This document shows positions 22,777 through 34,012 of a stretch of DNA of 64,000 nt, piece after piece. The translations under genes and the position numbers were made by a program. Where the stretch lies: positions 1,240,001 through 1,304,000 of the forward strand of contig JALUTQ010000005.1 in NCBI GenBank assembly GCA_032718865.1. Reading direction: 5' to 3'. This DNA comes from Tilletia caries. Taxonomy: Eukaryota > Basidiomycota > Exobasidiomycetes > Tilletiales > Tilletiaceae. Within the stretch, counting starts at the first letter, position 1, and the number at the start of each line of letters is the position of its first letter. The notes beneath the pieces were generated by a model that was not told where the DNA came from, made no database searches, and saw nothing but the letters and a program-made list of their open reading frames with translations.

Positions 22777-25700
22777 TCATGCCGGCAGCATCCGCCGTTC
22801 GTACGACGGTACACGAGCCGCCGCTGCAGCCACGCCGTACGAAGGTCGTCGTGCTCCTCCCGGTACGCTCACCCCCGCTCTAGCGCCGCCATAGCCAGAC
22901 CCAGACCTGCTGCTATTAGACGACAGCTCCGACAGTCTCCCGGTAACGACGGGAGCTCCACCCGAAGCCGATGAAGTCGCAGCCGAGGGAGGTCGCGATG
23001 GACGCCGCTGGTGGTCCAGCGACATCGAAGGCAACGGCGCCGGCCCTGGCCCCACGCTCATGCTCTCACTCATCTCTGCCACCGTCATCTCCCCCTCTAG
23101 AACAGCGCTCGTGCTCATGCTGCGGTTACTTTGGCCCATGCTGATACTGGACAGGCTGGTGCCGAGTGGACGGGCGTGCCGGGCGGCCACGATGGTCGAG
23201 CGCAAGGAAGTGGTGGAGCCTGAGGCGGCGGGCAAGGCGGAGGTGGAGGCGGAATAATGATCTGATCCCCTCACGACTGCGTCGAGGTCTTCGTCCGGTG
23301 TGGAGCGCTTGAGCGTGGTACGTGCAGCAGAAGCTGTCGTCGGCGCCGCACTCGAACTGCTGGTCCGGCCCATTGCTCCGCTCTCCCTCGGTCGGCTTGC
23401 CACCCGATCCCTGCCCAGGACATTGCCCCCATTCGTTCTACCCGAAGCAGAGGCAGGCGTCGGCGTAGCTGCCGCACCACCACCGCCCGCATACCGACTA
23501 GCCTCGACGCCGGACTTGCGCGCAGTAGCCGCACTCCGCAACACACCCGTCCGCGTAGAAGTCGAGGCAGCAGAAGACGCAAAGCTCTTTGTGGACGACA
23601 CGGAGGCCATGCTGGGTGTCGGGCTCGGAGCGACGGACCGCGACGGGGGCGGAGGGCGAGGACGCTCGAGGCGGGATGCTGCAGTTGAGCTCGCGTTGCT
23701 GATCCCACCCAGACTGGCTCGGCTGGCAGGACGCGCGCCCAAGACGGAGGCACGAGTAGCCGCCGTCGCGCTGGAAAGGGCCGCAGCGCCTAGACTGCTC
23801 CTGGCCCTCTTGATTCCATTGATCTGGCTCGAGCCCGTCGCTATCGATGCTAACGACGATGCACGCGACACTGGTGGGACATTCTCGTCGTTCACCGCCA
23901 CTCTGCTAGCCCTGCCAGCCACCGAGCCCAGACTCGCGCGCGACGACAGCCTCGGCTTGAGCGCGGCGCTCTGGTTGGCAGAGACACCGCGATCGCCCAG
24001 CGCCCGTCTGCTCGACTGACCATCCTTCACACGGAGCGCAGAAACTTCATCCCCAACCTCGCTCTCCTCCTCCTCCGTCTCCATCCCCATCTCCGTGGCG
24101 GACTCCTTCCCGCTCGACTCCGGATGCAGAGCACCATTCTTGTACCGACTGGCAATCCGACTGCTCGGGAGCGGCGTCTCCGTGTTGAGGATCATCGATT
24201 GCAGGACGGCCGTCGGAGGTCGGCGGCGGACTGTCACGGGGGGGTCGACCTGTTCGTCCCGATGTCTGTCACTCGCGCGTGGAGTCTTCATGCCCAGAGG
24301 CATCGCCACCGTCGTCATATTAGCAGTAGAGGTACGCCCGCTATTCCGCTTCAACAAGCTCAGCTCCTGTTGTTTCGCCGCTCTGCGTAAAGTAGGAAAG
24401 AAGGGGTCAATAAGCTGGCCCGGCCCATTCAAGGGGTCGGAGAAAGGCAGACCATAAGGGAGAAACTCACAAGGCCATTGCATAATTCGCATTCTCCTGC
24501 TCCATCCGATCGCGCACTTTGAGCAACTTGGCAATCTCCAGATCCGTATTCGCACTCTCCTTCTCGAGCTCTTTGATCCGCGAAGCCTGTAGGCCCACTT
24601 TGACCTCCGTCTCGTGGAGTTTGGCGGCAAGTCGTGCCTCCTCTTCATCGTCGGGAACCGGGATCGCCGCAATGAGCTGATTTCTCTCCTCCTCCAGGTC
24701 TGCTACGGCCTTGCGCTCCGTCTCCAGGTTGAACACAAGTCTCTCGATCTCTGCCTCGCGCTCACGCAAGCGCACCGCAAGCCCATGTACCTCCTCCCGT
24801 CCCCGTTCCTCCACCTCCCTCCGCTCCTCATCGAACCGGACATTCTCCCTCTGCGTCTCCTCAAGCTCCTTTCGCAGACCAGCAAGCTGCGCCTCAAAGC
24901 CTTCCTCCAGTCGTCGCCGGTACGCATCCGCCTGACTCCGGCCCGCGCTCTCCTCGGCAACTTGGACCTCGAGGACACTGACCCGTCGCTGTGCCAGGGA
25001 GAGCGTCTCAGCGAGTTCGTCCCGCTCCACCCGGAAGTCCTCGCGCTCTTGTCTCGCATTGGTAAGTTCGTGCTCAAAGACACCCTGCTCGTCGTTGAGC
25101 TCGTCCCGTTCGCTCTCGAGCTCCGCAACGCGCGTCTGGACGGTGGTATGGGCTTGTTCGAGACGTTCGAGCTCGGACGTCAGGATATCGAGCTCCGATT
25201 GAAGCGCGAGGAGTCGATCGGCACCGTCCGAAGCCGAAGTTGTGGGCTGATGCTCGCATCGATCTTGCATCGAGCTAACTTGGAACGCCCACGCCCGGAA
25301 CTTTCCAAAGAGCGACTCCATCCCCTCCTTCTCACCCTCACCCTCCCCAACCTCCTCCTTACCAACATCATCTCCCACCGCCTGGTTCGTCATCAGACCC
25401 ACAACAAGCCTCTTAACATTATCCTCCAACCCGACACGCTCCTCGCGTTCCTTCACCTGCGCACGCTCCGCAGCCTGAAGACGACGGAGCAAGTTGGCCT
25501 GCAAGGCCGCGTGGAGCTCGTGCATCTCCTGAACGAGTTCGGCTCCGTGTTCCAGTTTTTCCACCGTTCGGCCCGCGCCGTCTTCTTCTTCGTCTTCTTC
25601 TAGCTCGTTTTCTTGTAGTTCGAAGTCATCGTGGGTACCGAGATGAGCAAAGGCGGACGCTGCGGCTGTTCTGTTGCGCTGTGCGGCGCGTGTCAGTCGA

Positions 25701-27250
25701 GACAGACTGTTCTCGATCGACGACGGGAGCTTGTCCTCATTGTCCTCGTCCTCGACCTCGACCTCGGCGTCCCCCTCTCTCAAGTCAGCCGGTTCCTCAT
25801 CCCGGTCCACACTAAAGGACATGTCTCCGCTGAATAGGGACGGGAATTGGGGACGAGTAGAAGATTCTCGCACGAATCCTGTTCCGCTCAGGTTGGAAGT
25901 GCGGGTTGTATGGGAGGGTGTGGTCTGGAAGCTCTCCGCAGTGGCAAAGGTGCCTGTCCCGTTTGTGACCACTGTGCTTGGACTACTCGATCCCGCCGGA
26001 CTCTTGGCCCGGGCGAGTGATTGCACGGCGGGCGATTGCAATGGCAGGGAAAGGAAGGGTGCAGGAGAAGAAGACGACGCTGGGCCTAACAGTGGTGGCT
26101 GTTGCGGTACGGGTGTTCTGCTCAGTCGGAGAGGAGAGGAGTGTCCCTGCCGTGAGGAGGGACGCGACGGTGGGGGTGACCTCTCTGCCGAATCATCGGG
26201 ACCGTGGTGTGAATCGACGGAAGATTCGGTGTCGGTGACAATGACGACGTTTCGAAGTCTGGAGGGCGTATTAGCGACGCTGGTGTGACGGCTGGGCGAG
26301 ACGGATCTCCTGTTGCTCCTCAGTAACGCCGAAGAGCGTGCAGAGGGCGAAGGAGAGTCCGCAGGCGAAGGTGAAGGCAAGGACTCTAACGCAAGTTCAG
26401 ATACGGGCTCTAATTCGCGTGGAGTTTCGAGCGGAGAGGGCGACCGTCTGGGCGGGCTTCGGACCAGGGATCGGGAAGGAGGGGAGGACTCGGACGGAGG
26501 CGGACGAGCCCATTCGGACGATGTGTCGTGCTCTGGCGAACCAAGTCCATCGATCTCTGGATCTGAACCCGCACTGGTCTCGCGCTCGTGTTGTTGTGTC
26601 TGGCTCGATGAAGGTGGTGGTGCGAAAGTGACCGATTTAGAGCGAGGGGTGGCCATAGCATGGGCCTGCCGGAGCGATGAGGGTAGCGAGGGTGATTCTG
26701 GCATGTTATTACCGATCGCTCTCCTCGTGGTGTTTCCGGGCGTCTTGGGCATCTGTGAGATGCCGGTAAGATTAACGTCCTCGATGCGCTCCGTCCTGTC
26801 GAGGTTGTCGTATCGGTAGTGCTGGCTGAGAGCGACGGAGGTGGCGGTGTCTTCGTGATGCTGTGGGACGGCATATTCGAGATGTGCGAGTGCGTACTGT
26901 GCGCCTCGGAAGAGTTCGCTCTCGTTCAGGCTGATGACGGAGGCAGTCGTGTTGCCCGATCCTGCGGAGTCTGCTGTGCCGTGTCGAGAGCGCGACGGGT
27001 TGCCACTGTTGGTGATGTTGTCGAGCACTACGGATCCGGAGGGGATGCGTGTGGTAGGCGACTGATGGCCCGGTGGGAGCAGATTGCGGGACTTGGGCGA
27101 GTGTATGCTGATGCTGGATGCTGGCTCTGGCTGGATCCTTGGGGGGTAGACATCGTCGCTGCTGTTGTCGTCGAGAAACGAGTTTCCTTCCTGGATCGTG
27201 TCCAGCGACGACTCTGCACGGAGCGAGCCAGCGTATGAAGTGTATGCCAT
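22777..27250 (-). CDS. Large Ser-rich coiled-coil protein, probably cytoskeletal
   Basis: Two exons, 24471-27250 and 22777-24382, join through GTGAGT...GCAG in phase 2 to give 1461 residues. Residues 1 to about 550 are disordered and rich in Ser/Pro, with many proline-directed sites (SP, TP). A long heptad-repeat coiled coil covers about residues 600-940 (for example EMHELHAALQANLLRRLQAAERAQ, and ELESERDELNDEQGVFEHEL), crossing the splice with LLKVRDRMEQENANYAMAL|AAKQQELSLLKR. The rest is basic and Ser/Arg-rich with SRASL repeats, and ends PSYERRMLPA. This layout (disordered, coiled coil, basic Ser-rich tail) is common in microtubule- or spindle-pole-associated proteins, but I do not recognise the family. 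No motor or enzyme domain is present. Confidence 0.75.
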
Positions 27251-27894
27251 CCTTACTTCTGTGTATGTATCTATGGATCAGTGATGGTCCTCGTCCAGAT
27301 GACAGTGTGATCCACAGGCAAGGCAGAAAGACCAACACTTGGGATCGGGATCAACACCACGCGCGACGCGTCTCATATTTTCAGTCACGTGACTTGGGCA
27401 GATCTTGTTATCTAATCTTATCTCGGAAGGACAAGCAAATGCCGAGACCGATTACTTAAGCATTTATCCGTGCCGCGTCGAAATCTCAACAGCTCATCGC
27501 TCATCGCTCATCGTCTGCTCCTTTGCGCCGCCGGCCCTCGACCCTCGCACTCACTCACTCGCTCACTGCAGCATCGAGACCGCCGCTGCACGGAACGGAC
27601 TGCTCTCGCTGCACACCGCTTCCTGCCCGCTGCCTCCGATACCCGACGGAGCCCCGGCGCGCGCTGTCTCTCTCTGCCATCTCACTCACTTGTTCATTCC
27701 TTCTACCATATACATACGCCCTGCTGGTCCGTGTCCGAGCGGCTGGGCCTCAGTTCCTCATCTTCGTCTTTCGAACTCACTCTCCTTAAGCTTAACAGTC
27801 CTTCGACGCATACATATACAGTACCCCACGTTCCTTTCCCTTTCCCGTACTGTATCCTGCTCTCTCCCTACTTTACCCCCTTGCACTCGCCGCC
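27251..27894. promoter_or_regulatory. Divergent promoter region with GTCACGTGAC palindrome
   Basis: The 644 bp between the coiled-coil gene and the GH9 gene contain a perfect 10-bp palindrome GTCACGTGAC at 27384-27393 and one ACGCGT at about 27366-27371. The right half is CT-rich and probably the 5' leader of the GH9 gene. Confidence 0.5.
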
Positions 27895-29728
27895 ATGAAG
27901 GTCCTCGTGCCTGCTCTGGCTTCCCTCCTCGTCCTCCTGCACTCCACATCAGCACAGATCCCCGTCACAAACACCTACAATCCTCCCCCAGCATCATTCG
28001 GTCTCAACAAATCAGCACCGCAATGGAACAACGTCCTCGGGAACAGTCTCTTCTTTTACGACGCACAACGAGCCGGAAAGCTGCCCGCCAATTTCAGGGT
28101 ACAATGGCGCAATGACTCCGTCCTTCAAGATGGCCAGGACGTCAAGCTCGACTTGTCAAGCGGCTTCTTCGATGCGGGGAACATGATCAAGGTCACCCTG
28201 CCCCTCAGCTGGACCATGAGCCATATCATGTGGAGCGCAACCCTTTACGGACGCGGATTCGAATCCAGCTCACAAACCGCCTACCTCGACGAAGTGCTGC
28301 GGAACGGGCTGGATTGGCTCCTCGAAGCGACCTCTGTGAATACATCCATCGTTGTCCAGGTCGGCACGACTCAGGACAATTATTGGGGTGGAGATCTGTC
28401 GATTCCCAAATCTCGACCAAGCTACATTGTCTCCGCCGAAAAGCCAGGGACGGACGTGGTCGCCTCTGTTGCCGCCGCTTTCGCAGCTGGCTACCTTCTC
28501 TACTCCGGTACCGCCCTACCCCTGCGAGCGAACGGGGACAACAAAGGTGGAAGCGTCCCAAGCTCGCTACAAAATGTTACGTACGCACAAACCCTCCTCA
28601 CCCGCGCTCAATCCCTCTACGCCTTCGCCCAGACGGCCCAACCGCAACAGGTCGCCCAACGCGTCGTCCCTGCCCTGGACGACTCCTACCCTTCTTCCGA
28701 CTGGCGCGACAAGCTCGCCTATGCGGGCGCCATGCTCACCCTCGCCACCGGTGACGGAGTGGTGGCCAATCAGACACTGCAGCAGTATGCGGATATTTCG
28801 ATGCCGCAGATCGGTACTGCGCTCAACTGGGACGCTCGAGCGCCCGCGATTTCGGTCCTCCTTGCACAGGCTGCGGTACTTCATCCGAACTTGGGACTCA
28901 ACCTGACTCGCTTCCAATCGGATACAGAGGCCTGGCTCGATCCCTTCGCGAAGGGGTCAGCGTCGAGGGGCTCCTCCGTCTCCTTCACGCCCGGCGGACT
29001 GGCCTGGTGGCAAGGCTACAGCTCGAGTTCGTCTCTCAACCCTGCTATGAATGCCGCCGCGGTGGCCCTAGTCTACTCTGGATTCGCGACGGGAAACAAA
29101 GCGAGCACATATCTGTCCTTTGGGCACTCGCAGATCGACTACGTTCTGGGGAAGAACCCTATGAATGCGGTCTACATGGTCGGTCAGAGTCCCAACAGTG
29201 CCGAGAACCCGCATTCAGCCCTGGCTTCGGGTGGAACGGACATTGGCAATATCGGTACGTTTCCCCTCTTTCTCTTCTGCCTTTTATATCCCTATCTCCA
29301 ATTCACTCACCTCTTCTTTTTCGTTCGTACCTCGCCTGCTATCAGACAACAACCCTCCGGTTGAAGCACACGTCCTGTACGGCGCCCTCGTCGGCGGACC
29401 TGATCACAAAGACCGATACTACGACATCCGATCGGACTACATCCAAACCGAGCCCGCCCTGGACCTCCAAGCGGGCCTCGTCTTCCTCGCCGCGTCCCAA
29501 GTGGCCAACTCGACGGCGACCCAACCCTTCTACGTAGGACTGACGACGCCGCGTCTGCGGCCGATCAAGAACCGTAATGCGGAGGGCGGCAGTGGGATCC
29601 CGAAGTGGGGCCAGATTGCGATTGCGGTTGTGGTGCTTGTGGTTGTGTTTGTTGGTGGGGGTTGGATCGCTTGGTGGCAGAGGGAGAATTTGCGGTACTG
29701 GTGGCGGCACAAGCGGATGGGCCTTTGA
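27895..29728 (+). CDS. Glycoside hydrolase family 9 endoglucanase with C-terminal membrane anchor
   Basis: Likely beta-1,4-glucanase acting at the cell surface. Two exons, 27895-29254 and 29346-29728 (GTACGT...CAG, phase 1), 580 residues. A signal peptide is clear (MKVLVPALASLLVLLHSTSAQ). The GH9 fold follows with WRNDSVLQDG, GFFDAGNMIKVTLPLSWTM, VQVGTTQDNYWGG, SSDWRDKLAYAGAML, IDYVLGKNPMNAVYMVG and NPHSALASGG; after the splice YIQTEPALDLQAGLVFLAA carries the expected catalytic Glu. A transmembrane helix (IAIAVVVLVVVFVGGGWIAW) and a short basic cytosolic tail end the protein. Canonical GH9 enzymes have DAGD near the N-terminus for the catalytic base; here the fourth residue reads Asn. I cannot tell whether this is normal for the fungal subgroup. 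Confidence 0.9.
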
Positions 29729-30164
29729 GAAGCGGTTCTCCTTCGATCCGTGCTCTGGCGGGGATACACAAGAGGACTGGTTCCTTGCCTCCCTTGGTCC
29801 TTGCCCAACTCTCTGCTCGGCGCAACCTCTCTTTTCCTTTCCCCCCTCAAAAATCCCTTCCCATCCCATCCCCCCATCTCCCTGGCTCCCTCTTCACTCC
29901 CCTCGCTCTTTCTCTCTTTCTCTCTATCCCTCCCGCTCTATCTTCTCGGCCACAACGTACATAAATGTAGCAGTCTCTCTCACCTCACAGGACAGTAATC
30001 AGAAAGGCCTTGCCATGGTCCGCATCGTCTCTCGAACATTCTGGAATTCTTGAAATCTTGACATCAGCAGGATCACATCTTCTCGGAACAGCCAGCAACC
30101 TGTACCATTGCTAGCAGCACGACAACCATCACAGACCCATCTCTAGCAAGACATTCTTTCCGCT
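29729..30164. other. Intergenic, 3' flank of GH9 and COA6 promoter
   Basis: CT-rich 3' flank followed by a short promoter; no additional gene seen. Confidence 0.5.
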
Positions 30165-30645
30165 ATGGGACTCTTCAGCTCCTCCTCCTCCTCTTCCTCC
30201 TCCTCCACAACACCAGAAGCGCCCACCCGGGCCGAGCGCCAACAATGCTGGACCCACCGGGACGCCTACTTTGACTGTCTCACCGCGCACAAGATCGCCA
30301 TCCCACCAGGGACGGACATGTCCGACGGCCGCGGGCCTCCGTCGCTCACGCCGCGCGAGGCGGACAAGGCGAGGGCGGAGGATCCGTGTAGGAAGGAGCG
30401 GGATGGGTTTGAGGGGAGTTGTGCCAGGAGTTGGGTGAGTTTGTCAACTTTTTTCTCTTTCACTCTGGTGTGGGTTTGGTGTTGGCGTGCTGACGTTGAT
30501 TTGCCATTATGTGCGCGCGCAGGCGGACTACTTCCGGAAGAGGAGAGTGCTGGAGGAGAGGCAGCGGTTGATGTATGCTCAAGGGTCAGCGGCGCCGGGG
30601 ACATCATCATCAAAAGGACCGGCGGACAAGTTGCCCTCTAGATGA
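30165..30645 (+). CDS. COA6: Cytochrome c oxidase assembly factor 6
   Basis: Intermembrane-space twin-cysteine protein that helps deliver copper during complex IV assembly. Two exons, 30165-30434 and 30523-30645, phase 0 (GTGAGT...GCAG), 130 residues. After a poly-Ser N-terminus the CX9C pair (CWTHRDAYFDC) and the CX10C pair (CRKERDGFEGSC) are intact; this CX9C-CX10C arrangement is the Coa6 signature. The second exon begins ADYFRKRRVLEERQ, the expected continuation after CARSW. There is no presequence, as expected for a Mia40 substrate. Confidence 0.9.
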
Positions 30646-30997
30646 AAATCTATCGACCGTTACCACTCCCTCTTCATCGAAACTCCTGCGCGACGCCGAA
30701 CGCCGGCACCGGCGCAGTCGTTCTCTGCTGCTGGCTTGATCCTTGGAGAGCATGCAAGGCTGCCTGTCCACGGACGAGGGACGATCGATTCAGAATGTAC
30801 AAACCTCACCGCTTAATGCAATTTTTCCCACCCGAACAAGGACGAGGCGATGTTCCCTTGGCGCGCGTCGCTCGAGAGAGGCAGACGAGCCAGGGCCAGT
30901 CCTCCCCCTCGCCATCATGCCTCCGGGCGCGAGCTGCTTGTGTGTGTAATATTGCGTGAGGAAATGATCATGCGATCACTCCAGCATGAGCAAGTGC
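30646..30997. other. COA6 3' flank up to the mobile element
   Basis: No gene seen. The segment ends at the left copy of the GAGGCG target duplication. Confidence 0.6.
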
Positions 30998-31003
30998 GAG
31001 GCG
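30998..31003 (+). repeat. Target site duplication, left copy (GAGGCG)
   Basis: Same 6 bp as 36523-36528, immediately outside the terminal inverted repeat. Confidence 0.75.
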
Positions 31004-31240
31004 TATGGAGCGCCGAAGTGATCACCTTTTTGATTTGATTTCTGATCTTGATTCTTGACCACCACACCCACCACCACATCACCTCGCGCGCACATCAAGT
31101 TCTCTGCAAGGGTATGTATTACGGTTGCTCTAGGAAACTCTTCTCCCGGTCTGCTGACATCTCCTTCTCTTCTCTTCTCTTCTCTTCTCTGCTCATCAGT
31201 CTGCCACAGTGCCACCGACGACTGTCCTTGGCCTGCTGCT
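31004..31240 (+). repeat. Left terminal inverted repeat
   Basis: Identical to the reverse complement of 36286-36522. Contains a run of five TTCTC units near 31163-31190 and an AAGGGTATGT splice-donor-like site, so it may carry promoter and leader for the inward gene. Inward of it lies a GC-rich minisatellite of CGCTCGTCCCCGCC-like units to about 31410. Confidence 0.9.
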
Positions 31241-31598
31241 CGTCCCCGTCGCTCGCCCACCGTCGCTCGTCCCCGCCCTCGCTCGCTCGCCCGTCGCTCG
31301 TCGTCCGCCCGCTCGTCCCCGCCTCCGCTCGTCCCCGCCTGCGCTCGTCGTCTGCCTGCGCTCGCCCCCGCCGTCGCTCGCTCGCCCGCGCTCGTTCGTT
31401 CGTTTGTCTGACGCTGCCTCTCGTTCTTTCACGCGTGAGTAACAGTGTCATTCGTCTGCACGCTACCACTGGACGTATGGTCGCTGATTCCCAACTCCTT
31501 TTCCCCATCACTTTTCTCATTTAGCAGTCTATCTGTTAATTGCATCGGCCTGCGTTGGGCTGGTTTCTCTTCTCGGTCGCGCCTGCTTTACCATCACC

Positions 31599-33972
31599 AT
31601 GGAGGGGAACTCACGATCCCCTTGTGAGTATGGCACCAGAGGCGTGACCGGTGGGCGGCAACCTGTCGTACCTGCTCTTAATGCTGAACAATAATTTTGT
31701 CCTCCTCCCTTCATTTCTCATAACCCTCTTTCCCTACACACAGCCCCTTCGCATCATGTGCACGGCACTACATCAATCAGCCCGCGAGTGGTGAGTGCAC
31801 AGCAGCAACGCGTCTCCGGCGTCGTGCTCGCTGTGGGTTATGGCACTGACCCTTTCAACTTTAACTGTACGTTTGTTGCAGTCAGTCTCCAGAAGCCAGC
31901 TCGAATACTTGAAGCAGTCCGCGGAAGATGCTCGTGGGCTGCGGCAGGAGGTCACTGGGCTGCGGCAGGAGTTGATGTCGCTCCGCCAGCTGCAGACTGG
32001 GCAGCCCTCTCCCTTGTCTGCTCTTCCGTCTCGTGTTCCTCCTCACGTTACTGGGGGAAGGAGATCACGTTGAGGGTATGTATATCATAGTCAATCTACT
32101 ATATGGATTGACAGGCAGGCTACTGAACCCCAAACTCTCTTCATCTCATGCAGCGCTACGACCTCGACCTGGGCTCACCACCATCTCTTCCTCTGCCGGC
32201 TCGTCTTCCTCCGCTCCGAGCCAGCTGCGCGCGAGCACGAATTCAGGCTTCCGCGCCGCGCAGCTGCTGCGGAACATTGGGGCGAGTGGTCGTTCTGCTT
32301 CGTCCCTGTCTTCCGCGGCGTCGTCGCTGGGGTTCGCCTCAGCTACCAATCAGCGCCAGGGTTCTTTCAATCGGATCAAGCTCAAGAATGACAGCGTTCG
32401 TAAGACCTCTCCAATTCTCTTCCCCTCCCCAGCACTTTACACACTGTTTGGGACCAGTTATGCTGATGTTACCTACGTTCTATGGCTCGACTAACGCACA
32501 GGTCTAATACGTGCCTTGGTCGGGCGCCATCAGTCAGCGTGTCGCCACGCCCAACTTGCACATGGTGCTGGGTCGGTGGGACTGCGTGGCTACTAGTCCC
32601 AATCTGACTGCTGATTCGAGTGCAGATGACGTGTGGAATTTTGTGCGTCGCTCTTTCCCGAGGTTTGCCAAAGACATCGAGACATTGGGTTTCACGTACG
32701 TAGCAGCTGCACTAACACGCTTTCAGCTGCTGTCGGTCAGGATTGCTGATTCACCCTTCTCTACCTCATTTATCAGGTGGTGCAGTGCTTCCCCCCCGGC
32801 TCTGCGACTGTGGCAAGAACGGGACAAAGATGGAGCCCCTCTGTTCCCCACCGGAGCCGACCTCGCCGCCATCTACTCAGGCAAGCAGGCCTACGTGGTG
32901 GGGAACCGTGATGAACCCCCTGCTGCTCCTCCCTCTTCGTACCTCCCGCCTCTCGAGGTCATGTTCGACAGGTCGCGATGGGAGGGAGGGGGATCTGCAG
33001 CAGCTTCAGGTTCTCGGCCAGGCAAAGAGACAGGCAAGAACCAGTGCGAACATTGTCGCGTTCGTATGCCGCCCCACGTCCTCGCACATCACACCTGTGT
33101 CCGGTCTGACTACAAAGTCAAACACGAACCAGGTAGTGTGAAGCAGGAGCCAGGATTGTCGGGAGAGATGAACAATACTATTGACGACGCAGTGAGCTAC
33201 TTCCTTCTCCCTTTTTACGGTTCCAGCCCAAGCTCAAAGCTGATTCAAACTGCACTCTCTACAGATCTCTATTTCGAGCGGCGAGAGTGACCCTGATGTG
33301 GGTCGAATGGGGAAGGTGAGAGGAAAGTGGGGTGTCATTTCGTTCTGCTTTACTGATACTGTACACTCTACATTTGAAGGATACTTCAACCCCTCCTCTC
33401 TCCATCCCCTCTCGAGCGCGCCCGGAGATACGGAAGCGAAAGGCTCGAGGCAGTGAGGAAGGGGGGGAAGGCAGAACATGCGCGCCGCGCCCAGCCTAAC
33501 TCCACCGCCGGAAGCTCAAAGCTGGGCATGCTGGAGATTTGTCCAGTGTGCTGCAGCCGTCAAGCGCCAGAGCTTTTTCAGCGAGGCGGAGGAGGGAGAG
33601 GGAGATCCAGTTGATGATGTGAGGTTCTCTTCTCTTCATCACGATTCACGCAGATCGATTGATTACTCATATGTTGACATTCTGGATTACTGCTCTCCTT
33701 TGCAGTGGGTTCAGTGCGATGTTCCCGAGTGTCAGCAGTGGGTCAGTCCTTCCTTCTCCTCCAGGCTCCAGAGTTGCGCGCAGCGCGTGATTCTTGCGCT
33801 GAAAGTTCAATTGTTCCACATCAACTAGTATCACAAGGCCTGCTTGGTGTTCAGGCCCAAGAACGGCCGAAAGGATCCTCTTAAGCAGTACGAGAACCGT
33901 CCCAGAGATGGCTGTCTGTGGACGTGCGGAGCGTGTGTGACACTGGGTAGGAAGGCTGTTCGGCGTCATTGA
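31599..33972 (+). pseudogene. Element-encoded coiled-coil / PHD-finger protein, damaged
   Basis: Exons pieced together from MEGNSRSP at 31599 through a leucine-heptad stretch (SRSQLEYLKQSAEDARGLRQ) to an ordered block at 32511-33290 (for example FVRRSFPRFAKDIETLGFT and WQERDKDGAPLFPTGADLAAIYSG) that includes CEHCRVRMPPHVLAHHTC. The end is PHD-like: ICPVCC, then WVQCDVPECQQW spliced to YHKACL, then CLWTCGAC, matching C4HC3 zinc ligands; stop at 33970-33972. The first CxxC lies in a different frame from the rest, and a TGA closes the coiled-coil exon near 32072 before the only good GTATGT donor. These breaks suggest a decayed copy, although alternative splicing cannot be excluded. Partner of the integrase gene in the same element. 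Confidence 0.55.
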
Positions 33973-34012
33973 TGCGGTAGGTATTCTCTTCCCGTTGACT
34001 TCAGCCTCTACG

